The notes beneath the pieces are model-generated. The model did not search any database. It was not told where the DNA came from and saw only the letters and a list, made by a program, of their open reading frames with translations. Source: Mugil cephalus (Eukaryota; Chordata; Actinopteri; Mugiliformes; Mugilidae). Taken from it: a stretch of 64,000 nt of DNA. Every line of letters starts with the position of its first letter. Within the stretch, counting starts at the first letter, position 1. Both the position numbers and the translations under genes were made by a program. Location of the stretch: NCBI RefSeq assembly GCF_022458985.1, contig NC_061773.1:124001-188000 (forward strand), given 5' to 3'. Below are positions 52,931-64,000 of the stretch, one piece after another.

Positions 52931-53990
52931 GAAGGAGAAGAAGAAGAAAACGTAGAAACACAATGGGTTCCAGCAGCTTCGCTGCTTGGACCCCAATAAT
53001 AATAATAATAATAACAATAATAACACTACCAAAAACAATGGGGTTCCTGCAGCTTCGCTGCTTGGACAGCTAGATTTCCCCCCTTTTCGCTGGTCTCACA
53101 TTTGGACTTACTGTGACAAAACCTTAGCTCCTATCAGAAAAATAAGCAGACCGTGGGTGTCGTAAGACCTTCCTGAAGACTTTGAAATTTTTTTTGTCCT
53201 TGTAGAGTAAATATTTTGGATACACTCACGAGTTAAAGACAAAGATCCTTCTCCTTTTCTTAGAAAATCTTTGCATTGGAGTGAATGGAGTGGAGACAGG
53301 TACTTTACCGCAAACAGAGGCTCGCAGTTTAAATTCTGTGCGTCTCACTGCTTTGCTGAATACATTGTGAGAGACACAACAAGTTTTTCTACAACTATGG
53401 AAGAAATCATGTGTCTGGTGTGTAAATTGTGGCCAGGACGAGCGTGGAAAGAGAAAAATTTCAGGCGATTCCACACACACTCTCTCCCTCTAAGTACGAA
53501 CATTCCACACTCTAAAACGACTTTTTTTGAAAAAGGTCATGGTCATTGAACAGTGATTGATCAACAACAATAAGACCTATCAAAACGAGATAACAATGCA
53601 CCAATACACAAGGCTCGTGTCTACATTTTAAAGTTTAAATAAAGTATCTAGGTGAAAGTATGCCTGAGCAGTAGACTTTGAAAACTGTCTCTTTTTTTTG
53701 GGGTTCTTTTTTTCGTCCATCCCATTCATTTCCAATGGGAAATTTTTTGCAGTTTTTCGCGAAAAGCTATAGGGGCTAGGCCTCAGACAAAGCCCCGTAG
53801 CCCTTAAAAATGATAATAAAGATTCGGAGAACAAGAATGTGGACGCCCTCTGGGCATCCACCTAAATAGGAAGAAGAAACACGCAGGATAACAATAGGAC
53901 CCCAATAATGCTTGGAACCCAATAATAATAATAAGAAAACGTAGAATCACAAAGGGTTCCTCGCAGCTTTGCTGTTTGGACCCCAATTAT
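52931..53990 (+). repeat. Related repeat ends and non-coding sequence
   Basis: Three short pieces with the shared end GCAGCTTCGCTGCTTGGACC occur at 52973-52993, 53052-53070 and (degraded, GCAGCTTTGCTGTTTGGACC) 53961-53981. Each is followed or preceded by ATA repeats. Between 53080 and 53940 the DNA has no gene; 53700-53800 contains CATTTCCAATGGGAAA and a TTTTTCGCGAAAA palindrome. Confidence 0.6.
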
Positions 53991-54004
53991 TACAAGATAA
54001 ATGA

Positions 54005-54320
54005 CAGACACAATTAGAAATAACATGTTACGGTTTAGGGAACTGGACCCTGAAAACTAGTGCAGTAAAACAAAAAAGAGTTTATTAACTCACGGAGGCA
54101 CCACAGGAACACACGGCATGGACACAGACGAACCAACAAAGGACAAAACAGGGAAAACATTGAAGTCAAATACATGAGGAAACAAGACACAGGTGGGGCA
54201 ACTGCATACATGTGAGACACACGAGGTACTCACAGGAGGGAAAACACAGGAAGACAAGACACAGAACTTCAAAATAAAACAGGACATGGACAAGGGAGTG
54301 GAGACAAACCATGGCACAAT
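54005..54320 (-). repeat. LTR-like or other repeat fragment with AATAAA
   Basis: It contains CCCTGAAAACTAGTGCAGTA followed by AGAGTTTATTAACTCACGGA, with an AATAAA on the minus strand, then a CA/GA-rich series (GACACAGGTGGGGCAACTGC, GGAAAACACAGGAAGACAAG). The order resembles the solo LTR at 60640-60979. No clear ends or target duplication. Confidence 0.45.
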
Positions 54321-54379
54321 ATCTGTTGTGCTAGGTTTTGTTTTTTGTTTTTTTTTAGAAAAAAAAAAAAAAAACTTAC

Positions 54380-54498
54380 CTCTTGGCTAATAAGAGCCCA
54401 CAGTTGTTTCCTCCTGAGAAAGTTCTCTGGCCCAGGAAAAAGGTCTCTTAAATCATCCCGACTGAGGGTGTTGAGTAAGGCCTCATCTATGCTCGCAG
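54380..54498 (-). CDS. Exon with SRDDLRDLFPGPENFLRRK motif (SAMD3-like family)
   Basis: Minus-strand exon bounded by acceptor TTTACAG| and donor GAG|GTAAG. It encodes IDEALLNTLSRDDLRDLFPG and PENFLRRKQLWALISQE. This block is familiar from teleost proteins with SAM-type domains. Its open frame is intact. An upstream exon at 55977-55875 may belong to it. Its phase (0 at the end) does not match the SAM exon at 47.2 kb, so the two may be separate copies or alternative starts. Confidence 0.55.
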
Positions 54499-54559
54499 CT
54501 GTAAACAAAGTCAAATTATTAACAAACCTTTTAGAATTAAAAACCATATACCATTTTTA

Positions 54560-55545
54560 CCTATAAATTTAGCACTAATCAACTTGACAAGGTAAATTGC
54601 AGTGTCTGTGTTATTCCATCTATTATCTAAGAATAAATTTAAATAAAAAAAAATAGACACTTGGAGTTGTGAGATAGCAAAATAGCTGAAATACATTTTG
54701 TTTCTGAGATCAGTATCATCATGCATAATCAATAATTAAGTTAAATGGTAATACACATTAATATTATGTAGCATATGCAACAACACCTAAACATACTATT
54801 TAGAACCTAAACAGTAACGTCATCCAATTCCAATGTTAAGGCCCTTTTAGTTGCTCCTGGAAGGCATGAAAAAACATCACAAGTCATGGATAGGTAAAGT
54901 TGGATCACTCTAGATCAGTTTTTCAGTCTTTCAGCTGTCAAAAGTGACAAAGAATCTGACACCTGGATAAGCTACTCAAGGGTGACTGAGCAAAGGCTAA
55001 ATTCAATATGTGGAAATGACAAACAATAAGGCAAACAGTAACTTAAATGTCATTATTTGACCATTTACCACCATAAAGCTACTCCAGCTTAGCTAGCCTT
55101 GGCTATGCTGAGGAGATATTTTAAAATATACTCTTCTCTATACTTCTTCTCTATACCTCTCTATACTCTTCATTCACAGATTCAAAACAATTAGAACCTA
55201 AATCATGTCAAATCATTAAAATATAATGATTTTCTTGTTTTACAGAATGCGTTCAGCACACCTAGCTGGCCAGTTCTATAAAGTAACGAATCCATGCTGT
55301 CTTTCACTGCTTGTTCACCAGGTAAATCTATCTGTGTGGCAACACGCAGGCCTCTCTCTCATCAACACACAGAGCTGCGGTCACAGACTATGGCTGCGGT
55401 GACCTGCTTGCTTCATGTGTACTGTTGCTTTAATATGCAAGTTACTGTTGCTTTAATATATCCACATTCATAGAGCACATGAAAAAAAAATTATTGCGGA
55501 AAATTTAACGTTATCAACAACATTTTCAATTAGTGAGAAAAAGCA
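54560..55545. other. Non-coding, nothing recognised
   Basis: Would be intron of the fragment described above and below. AT-rich; no repeat boundary seen. Confidence 0.5.
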
Positions 55546-55549
55546 TAAG

Positions 55550-55669
55550 AAAACACTACTAATCCAAAAAAGCGTTGAATAAGGTCAAGTCCATCTGAAC
55601 TTATTCAACGCTTTTTTGGATTACCATGACCTGGATGACTGAGAACCTTCACAGACAAAACACTACTAA
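55550..55669. repeat. Foldback element with 13 bp direct repeats
   Basis: Two 23 bp arms (55561-55583 and 55600-55622) are perfect reverse complements, starting AATCCAAAAAAGCGTTGAAT, with a 16 bp loop. The sequence AAAACACTACTAA occurs at 55550-55562 and again at 55657-55669, flanking the hairpin plus about 35 bp (CCATGACCTGGATGACTGAG and so on). That trailing sequence is common in fish repeats. Confidence 0.8.
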
Positions 55670-55874
55670 CCATGTTGTAGTAACGTTATCAAACCTGCAA
55701 AGTCATCTAACGTTAGCTAAGTTAGCTAATTAGCTGTATTTCAGATTGAAGAGGCCGATATTCATTGATACACAGTTTTCGCGATGAGTGGAGTAAATGT
55801 GAAGAGTAAAACTGTAACGTAATTGAAAAAATTATAACTTTATAATTTTTAATATACCGGTGTTTTCTTCTTAC

Positions 55875-55977
55875 CGCAGCAGAATCCAGTCCAGATAGGC
55901 TGTGTTCTCCCAAACGTCGCAGAGCAGACTTGACCACATGAGGGTAGTGAAGGGGGGTTGGTGCAGACCATGTCAGT
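55875..55977 (-). CDS. Putative upstream exon (LGEHSL motif)
   Basis: Acceptor TTTACACAG| and donor GCTGCG|GTAAG. One frame gives TWSAPTPLHYPHVVKSALRR and LGEHSLSGLDSAA, which looks like part of the same teleost family as the LFPGPENFLRRK exon. That frame does not join in phase with the exon at 54498. The frame that does join opens with an ATG (MVCTNPPSLPSC) but looks unlike a known domain. Either a frameshift or an alternative start. Tentative. Confidence 0.4.
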
Positions 55978-56119
55978 CTGTGTAAAATGCGTAAATAACT
56001 GATAATAATGACATACAAACATACATAATTGGCGAATACTGGAACTATAAATGATATTTTAATTTCTAGGCCGGTTGTTGATCCCTGTATAATCACATCA
56101 CTATGATCCACCCCGCCAC

Positions 56120-56350
56120 CCGTCCAGATACTGACCTCTCAGTATGTGCCCGCCAAAATTAAGTTCAAATGATTCAGACAGAAGCAGTTATATGTAGTGC
56201 TGCTCGTACTACAAAGATCAAATACCTGTACTACTCCTTTTTGCTATTTGTGTTTTTCTAGTATAGACTCATTTTTCAGATTAGTGGAGATTTTTCCATG
56301 GCTTAAACATCTTCTGTCAGCATTCATCTGTCCAGCGAATTTCTTTTTCG
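56120..56350. other. Non-coding spacer, possible bidirectional start region
   Basis: It separates a minus-strand fragment (below 55.98 kb) from a plus-strand fragment (from 56.36 kb). No recognisable promoter motif. Confidence 0.35.
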
Positions 56351-57930
56351 GCGGAACATGGCCTGTTGGAGGTGTGCAATTTACTTTGTTTTCATTGCCT
56401 TAACATTGAAGTCCCTCTTGAGCCACATGAATGGCACATAGTCGCAGTCCCGGTCTTCGTGTTATATGCGGGATTGATGGCTGTACTGCTGAATACAGAG
56501 TCTTCAACTCCTTTTACTACCATATTAGATGCAAACATGCTTTGTATTTTGCCACTGGACACCCACCTATTGGATGGATGACATCAGCTACAACTGACCT
56601 ATCTCAAGTTGGAAGTGAACATTTTGACATCCCAGTTTTTTCTGACTGTGCCACTGAAACACAGGGAATGCAAAGGACCAACAGTGGCGTCAACATACCT
56701 GTGATCTCAAATGAAATGTTGAACCCACAGCCTACATGTCTTCAGATTCCACACCCTGATAATCAGGTATATTGTCAGTTTTGTATGATAATATTATTCA
56801 ACATTTGATGTGAACGTCTTATATGTACATAGTATATTAATGTATATTGTTAACACAACATACTTACAGGAAGGAGCTGGTGCATCAAGTGCAAATATTA
56901 GACATGCAGCTACATTTGCCATAAATGTGAGGGAGAGATGGTTATAGTTTGGGTAAGTGAAACTGGTGTCCATAGGTACCCAATACTTGTATACATTTGT
57001 AAATCCCGCAGACCATGTAATGCACATTTGTAACCATTTTGACTCTGTTTTTATGCAGTTTTGCTGTTGTAGCTACAGTTAAGGCACATACCTTACTGTA
57101 TGTCATGTTGGTACCACAAATGAGATCAATCATTTTCAAATTGACAACACAACACAGCTGATTGACTAATATAATTTTCAGGATCTTGCTGACAGTTACA
57201 TTACAAATATAGACTTTGTGTTTATGATACATTTGATTTAATATGTGGAAGCCAAATAATAATTGAGTTTATATGTATGTTTAATAAAATATGCAATTTC
57301 CCACAGTGGAATGGTGCATGAAAGGCTTGAAATGCACCTTGAAAGTGTTTGAACAGTGCTTTGACTCTGAAAAAAGTGTAAGTACCCCGAGAGGGTGTAA
57401 CCTGACATTTCTCTGGATAATTTCATATTCCAACTGTCCACCTGTAACAACAGCCTCATATTTATCCTCAATTTCAATATTTTTCAAAACTTAATGTTAG
57501 CTTTAATTGTTGTAATGCTGGTGCTATTAGGATGCAATTAGTATTAGTGCTAGCATCTTTCAGTAACTACAAGCAACAGGGGGAGACATATTTTGATGTA
57601 ATTTTGAACATGCAAATGCTCCACATCGTTCAAGGACAGTGAACTTTTTGGTATGATCAATCTTCAAATGAGTCTTAAGAATGGTTATGCTAGTTGTATT
57701 GGACAAACATCATGTATCTTACACTACATTCTTGACTGTCTTTCAGAGGAGCATCAACAACATTGTTTCTGAAGTCCAGCAGTATCAAAGTACTCTTTTG
57801 AGCACCTTGAGAGAAAGTGAATGAAGAGGATCTTTGAAAGACATTCAGGCACCATGGAACAGCTACAAGAGGAAGTACTGGCAACATTAGTCAGTTTTCA
57901 AGATCCTTTCTCCTTCATGGCCACCACATA

Positions 57931-59537
<1,607 letters not shown>

Positions 59538-59894
59538 TATATGCAAGACAGCGCCATCCAGTGGCTTTTTAACCCAGTTAAACCAGAGGAGGTAGTTGTG
59601 TCTCAATGGGTTTGTCGAGTTAAGGAAGGACAATCAAGAGTTATTGGAATTAAAAACAGAAGTTTTTACTATATATCCTTGGTATCCTAGGATTCACACC
59701 ACGCCACAGAGTTGCCACAAAGATGGATTTTTGTATGATATTGTTGATGGGAGCCTTTTCAAATCTCACCAACTGTTTTCAGTGAAGCCTTCTGCTTTAC
59801 AGATCATTTTATACACTGATGAAATAGAGATCTGTAATCCTCCCGGGTCACATGTTTCAGTAAATAAATTACTGATGGTTTATTATATTTTAGG

Positions 59895-60345
59895 AAACAA
59901 ACCCCAAGCCACAAAACCCCTTTGACATCTAAAAAGATAACACTGTATATATCATTTTCACATCTATGCTAGGCCTGTTGTGTGTTGCATTGGTGAAATG
60001 AAACAACTGCTGAATTATATATTTAAAAAAAAAAAAAAAAACACACTAAAATAAAAATACATTTGAATTAAATACTCGACAGCAACTAGTTAATGTGCTG
60101 CAATGCACTGTGGGAGTTCAGTGTTTTTTGGTTGTTTGATGTTACAACCGTGAGTGTGGTGTGGCATTCAGTGTCATTCAGTTGTTGTGTAACTGTCACT
60201 TGTTCACTGATGAGTGACTAGTTGCCGCTATTCTGAGGCGGTTAGCGTAAAAAAAGTGAACGGCTTTGATCAGCGTCTTTGCTCCGCACCGCTTGCCACA
60301 GAGAACTGCATGTGGTACCGGAGAGCCGCAGGTTGCTGACCCCTG
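59895..60345. mobile_element. Second copy of the hAT MITE, 5'-truncated
   Basis: From AAGCCACAAAACCCCTTTGA to TTGCTGACCCCTG it follows the copy at 36419-36969 in the same orientation, including TGCAATGCACTGTGGGAGTT and AATACTCGACAGCAACTAGT. The left terminal repeat is missing, an internal stretch differs (AAAAAAAAACACAC in place of other AT-rich sequence), and the GAGCCGCATGCGGCT block is shortened. It interrupts the Tnp2-like gene. Confidence 0.9.
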
Positions 60346-60639
60346 GTATAAACAGAAGGAGCAAGCTGTTTGATTTTCCAGCCTTTGACCTCATTCGGCA
60401 AACTCCACAGGACATAATACACATTCTCGAGGGTGTTGCACCAATGGAAATTAAGTGTTTTAAAATACCTTGTTCTGTCTGGACAGATGGAGTTGGATGT
60501 GTTCGATTCAGCTATGCAGAGTTTTCCTTTGTCACTAGTAGATGTACGTGACAAACCCTGCCCTATAAGTGGCAGTACCTTGGCATCAAATGGTAACTTA
60601 AACAGTCCTCAGGGGAAATGCTGACATTGCTGAAGATCA

Positions 60640-60979
60640 TGTTGTGTGTCGTGGCAAAATGGGAGAGAATGAACCCAAGCGCAGGACTCAGATGTTCAGG
60701 CTCAACAGAAGTTTTATTAACAAAAGGTCTTGAGCAAAAAGTCTAATACACAAATAACACGATTCCAGAGGCTAGCTGGAGGACTGGCAACTGGAAGAAC
60801 TGGCAGAGAATGGTAGAGTGGAGAGTCCTTAAGTATGGTTCAACATAACGAGAGATGTGAAACAGGTGGGAAGGTAGCCCAGCCCCAGCATAGCAATCAG
60901 CAGCTCACTCCACACATCTGAAGTGAGAAAAGCAGACATGAAAGTAAACCAAAAGAGGGCAACAAGTTGCCTCCTAACA
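60640..60979 (-). mobile_element. Solo LTR, 340 bp, with 5 bp target duplication
   Basis: It starts TGTTGTGTGTCGTGGC and ends GTTGCCTCCTAACA on the plus strand (TG...CA). GATCA precedes (60635-60639) and follows (60980-60984). AATAAA on the minus strand (plus TTTATT near 60713) suggests LTR orientation minus. The coding frame of the Tnp2-like exon is continuous if the LTR and one duplication are taken away, which supports insertion. A 5 bp duplication is usual for Gypsy-type and some retroviral elements. Family unknown. Confidence 0.82.
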
Positions 60980-61169
60980 GATCATGCCTTTTCTGCTGAA
61001 TACTGCAGAGAAAAATTAGTATGTTCAGTTTGTTTTGGACTTAATTGAGATAGTTCAGATACTTTTTGCTCCTGTTTTATCTGTGCAGACTGTATCAAGA
61101 CTGAGAAATATGATTGAACAGCACCTGAAACAGTGTAAGCAACTTTTTCCTGAGAATAATGTAATTCCT

Positions 61170-61316
61170 AAGTAAAATCAAATCAAATCAAATCAAATCA
61201 AACTTTATTTATAAAGCACCTTTCATGCATGGACATGCACCACAAAGTGCTTTACACACAAAAAACAAAAAACAATTACAAGTACATAAATCAAAAACAA
61301 TTACCCCCACCCTCCA

Positions 61317-61349
<33 letters not shown>

Positions 61350-61580
61350 ATACTGACAACAGGGAGACATGGGATGACACTGAGAATCGAGGAAGCGCCA
61401 TCTTTGGGGCCATCCACTCTGGGAGGAGTCACAAGCTGAGCCACAGGGGGCACCAGCACCCAGGCCCCCCGACCCTGACAGACGAAAGCCAGCCGGACCA
61501 AAGGGACCCAGGGACAGCGCCCCCAGCAGCAGCCCGGACACCGCTCCCAGCATGGAGGACCCCTCTAAGGAGACATTACA
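61170..61580 (-). repeat. Antisense retroposon 3' end with (AAATC)n and (AC)n
   Basis: (AAATC)n at 61171-61200, then AAACTTTATTTATAAAGCAC and CACAAAGTGCTTTACACACA, the common reversed tail of fish LINE/SINE elements. It is followed by an (AC)n tract at 61322-61349 and a GC-rich body to about 61580. Long open frames on both strands (114 and 126 codons) come from this repeat and are not genes. Confidence 0.7.
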
Positions 61581-61812
61581 TTACCTGCTGCATCTCTTTG
61601 CCCAAATAGGTTTCCCGGACCAGGGACAAGACACATGTGCATGAGATTTGAGTCAAAACACTGTTTTTTCAAACAGCGGTCATCTAAATTGAACTTCAAA
61701 AATGTCTGTCTGTAAGTCACTTGTGAAACATAATCAGCTTTTTGAATGCTGTCAAAATGAAATGGGTATGGAGCATCCGATTTTTATTTTTTTTTTTGTT
61801 TGTTTTTTTTAC
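61581..61812. other. Non-coding, nothing recognised
   Basis: No gene. A T-rich tract with TTTTTTTTGTTTG is at 61785-61812, next to the SINE. Confidence 0.5.
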
Positions 61813-62053
61813 AGGCTCAGTAGGTAGAGCGGGTTGTCCATGAACCAAAGGGTTAGCGGTTCAATCCCCCGAGTGTGCCATATCCCTGAGCAATGCCAGT
61901 TGCTCCCAGTGCAACTGGCATTGGTGTGTGAATGTGTGTGTGCTTGTGTGAGTGAATGGGGGGATGTCTCTCTGACTGTAAAAGCGCTTTGAGTACCTTT
62001 GAGTACCTTTGAGTAGGTAGAAAAGCGCTATATAAGAGCAAGACCATTTACTA
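61813..62053 (+). repeat. tRNA-derived SINE
   Basis: A-box-like GGCTCAGTAGGTAGAGCGGG and B box GGTTCAATCC (61859-61868) form the tRNA-related head. The body includes AGTTGCTCCCAGTGCAACTG, shared with the copy at 26.7 kb. The tail has AGCGCTTTGAGTACC, with the 10-mer CTTTGAGTAC repeated three times, and AAAAGCGCTATATAAGAGCA, the LINE-like end that recruits reverse transcriptase. It is better preserved than the first copy. Confidence 0.88.
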
Positions 62054-62420
62054 ATTCAGCTTTCTGTGAAAAATATATAGTTGTAGGACCTACTTACTAA
62101 CTAAGAAATACAAAGACAAATATTCTCAGAACAAGAATAATAATCTTTTAATAATAATTTTGCAGTGCACCGTCTGCATCCATGTCTCCCTTTGTTTATG
62201 AATGAATGACGTGATCCGCTCCACTTGGATGGAGACTGTCAACAGTGTTAAATGATGGTGCGTTCAATGGACGTGAATTCAATGGGAATTTCCGAAACAT
62301 GGAAAACGTCTTTGGACAAATGCAAACGCACTGCATAAATCAATGCACTTTATTGGAAGTTCAAAAACAATAAAGTGACATACAAAAGGAGGACTGACTT
62401 GGAGTCAAATGATCAAATTA
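62054..62420. other. Non-coding, nothing recognised
   Basis: AT-rich, no gene. Immediately before the gag-like fragment; might be its leader. Confidence 0.45.
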
Positions 62421-62422
62421 CA

Positions 62423-63420
62423 AAATGGAGTCAAATGAAAAATCAGAGAATTTAGAGATCTTGGAAAGTGACATTGAGAACGTGTTTGGGGAAAGGCTCA
62501 AGAGATTGAAAGCATCAAGGAATGCAAAACTGGGTGCATTAACAAAAAAGAAGAATGAAATCATCAATTGATGGAAAATGTGTGTAATATTGAAGTTGTG
62601 AAATCCAAAATGGAAAATTAGTTTTATAAACTATGCAAAGAAATGGAAGAGTTGAATGATTTTGTGCATGATTTAATGAGCACTCAGGATGCAAAGGAAG
62701 GAGAAGTTGATCAGATGGTATAAACCCAAGGCAACCACTTTAAAGGAATTCATGGATGAAGTGACAAAATGGACTGCTCATGCCCCTATGTACAATGTGT
62801 CAGAAAGCAAAGATGTGTTATCAAAAACTGTTACCCCACTGGACAGCGCTTTAAATGTAGAGTACATGTTCAAAAGTTTCAAAGAGGTCCTCATTATCTT
62901 CTATTGCATCTGCAAAGCTCAAGCTGCAAGGATGAAAGGCTGAATTGTTGGCACGTGCAGCCATGCTGACACAGAAACAAGCTCTGGAAAGGGAAGAAGC
63001 TATCATAAAAACAACTTGAGCTGGAAACAGAATTAGCAGCTAACATAACAAAACTGAGTGTCATTAAAGAATTTGAACAACTACATGTTGATCCACCCCC
63101 TTCAGGAGACAGCATGAACAACTACTTAGAGGATGGATTAATTGGGGACCCATATAATGAAATGAGTGAGGTATATACTCAAGGAAAGGCCCTGCTTGTA
63201 AGGACAACCCTGGAGCCCGCTTGCGCACATCCAAAGACCAACAAGCAAAAAACAATCAATAAAGTGTGCAAACCTGCTGCTGAAGATGCTATTTCCAATG
63301 CCATAAATTACACACAATCAATGCCACCAGGTACCTGAAATCAATGTCAAGCTCCAGCACATCATTTCTAGTATACAGGCAGCTGGCAAGAGTCAGAATG
63401 CATGAATTATGGGGTAAAAG
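62423..63420 (+). pseudogene. BEL/Pao-type gag-like remnant (tentative)
   Basis: An ATG at 62424 opens MESNEKSENLEILESDIENV and continues FGERLKRLKASRNAKLGALT to a stop near 62572. In other frames follow a KMENEFYKLCKEMEEL-like block, KEGEVDQMV, and WYKPKATTLKEFMDEVTKW (62716-62772). After a gap come charged, Ala/Glu-rich coils (63000-63070) and VIKEFEQLHVDPPPSGDSMN with YLEDGLIGDPYNEMSEVYT. The order (charged N-terminus, coiled-coil, Pro-rich linker) fits the start of BEL/Pao gag proteins in fish, as at 6.0 kb, but no zinc knuckle or protease follows. It may be a truncated copy. Confidence 0.4.
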
Positions 63421-63494
63421 TAAGTTTTACTTAGGTTTCCTAATACAATTTAAATGTTTTATAGTTGTATGTACATAAACCTAGAAATACTATA

Positions 63495-64000
63495 TACTAT
63501 ATAAAGGGATGCAAAAAATTGTACTCAAGTAAAGGTACTGTTACTTCAGAATAATATGATTCAAGTAAAAATAAAAAGTAGTCATCCAAATAATTACTTA
63601 AGAGTGAAAAAGATCTTGGTGAAAAAAATACTCAAGTACTGAGTAACTGTTGAGTAACGTGTGATTTATTTGTTAACACAAGCATTCAATCAGACAGACA
63701 AATACAAAATAATCAGCTTTGGACAAATTAGAGTTAAACCAATCAATAGAATTAATTAAAATTAATTACAAAATAGCTTCAAATAAAATAATGAGGTTAA
63801 TCCAAGTACTTCAATAAAAATTAAATAATAATCAATAAAACTCAAGATGTTGAGTTTTTGAATTTTGACATTTCAGCTGGAGATTACCGTTTGTTTAGGT
63901 ACACACAGAAGACACCGCATAATGTAGCTGCTGTTTTGCACTTTTTGTAAGTCAAACATGCTTTCAGTGTGAGGCCATGGGTGTTCCACCTCGTCTGTGT
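63495..64000. repeat. Dispersed repeat with ACTCAAGTA words, runs off the window
   Basis: Starts AAAATTGTACTCAAGTAAAG and holds TACTGTTACTTCAGAATAAT, AAAAAGTAGTCATCCAAATA and AATACTCAAGTACTGAGTAA, a repeat I know from many fish genomes; probably a non-autonomous hAT-like DNA element. The right end is outside the window. Confidence 0.6.

Noticed and set aside
61209-61609. 114- and 126-codon frames with Pro/Arg or Gly/Leu-rich parts
   Set aside because: Body of an antisense retroposon with an (AC)n tract; no domain.
61813-61880. Functional tRNA gene
   Set aside because: A and B boxes are there but the fold is not kept and a SINE body and LINE-type tail follow.

Overview
The window is nuclear DNA from a teleost fish. 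It is AT-rich, has long introns with GT-AG borders, and carries typical fish repeats: Tc1/mariner, hAT, L2-like LINEs, BEL/Pao, KDZ/Zisupton, tRNA-derived SINEs and an endogenous retrovirus. One conserved single-copy gene is clear: elf3 (ETS transcription factor, ESE-1) on the minus strand at about 20.3-23.8 kb, with eight coding exons whose splice phases all agree (390 codons plus stop).

Layout. 0-20 kb is transposon graveyard: antisense retroposon (1.8-2.6 kb), decayed Tc1 with a nested insertion (3.4-5.4), broken BEL/Pao element (6.0-9.3), L2-like LINE (10.7-12.4), Harbinger fragment (12.5-13.0), a minus-strand non-LTR element split by a 1.5 kb insert that carries a THAP-like start (13.7-16.7), a Crypton/KIAA1958-like fragment (18.3-18.6) and a 673 bp MITE (19.05-19.7). 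elf3 follows. 24-31 kb is mostly non-coding, with an L2 remnant, a SINE and microsatellites. 31.0-35.8 kb holds a multi-exon, decayed KDZ (Zisupton-type) transposase on the minus strand.

From 36.4 to 47.2 kb, on the minus strand, lie three exons of a small SAM-domain gene whose phases agree. Two of them are split, one by a hAT MITE with a perfect 8 bp target duplication, the other by a 9.24 kb endogenous retrovirus with two 367 bp LTRs that look identical and a 4 bp duplication (CTGG). The retrovirus has gag and a long pol but no recognisable env. Between protease and reverse transcriptase its pol carries about 130 residues with two H-x-T-L motifs, the signature of the 2H phosphoesterase superfamily. 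I think this is the most notable thing in the window.

47.4-64 kb contains fragments of a teleost gene family that resembles Tnp2/Plavaka (CACTA-type) transposases. One C-terminal piece is on the minus strand at 47.4-47.8; a longer copy on the plus strand at 56.4-61.2 is cut by a nearly intact Tc1 element, a second copy of the hAT MITE and a solo LTR. Between them are two large head-to-tail units of a repeat (49.9-52.9 kb), a foldback element and two exons with an LFPGPENFLRRK motif. The window ends in a tRNA-SINE, a gag-like remnant and a dispersed repeat.

All family names come from sequence patterns I recognise; no search was run. Boundaries marked approximate are read by eye.
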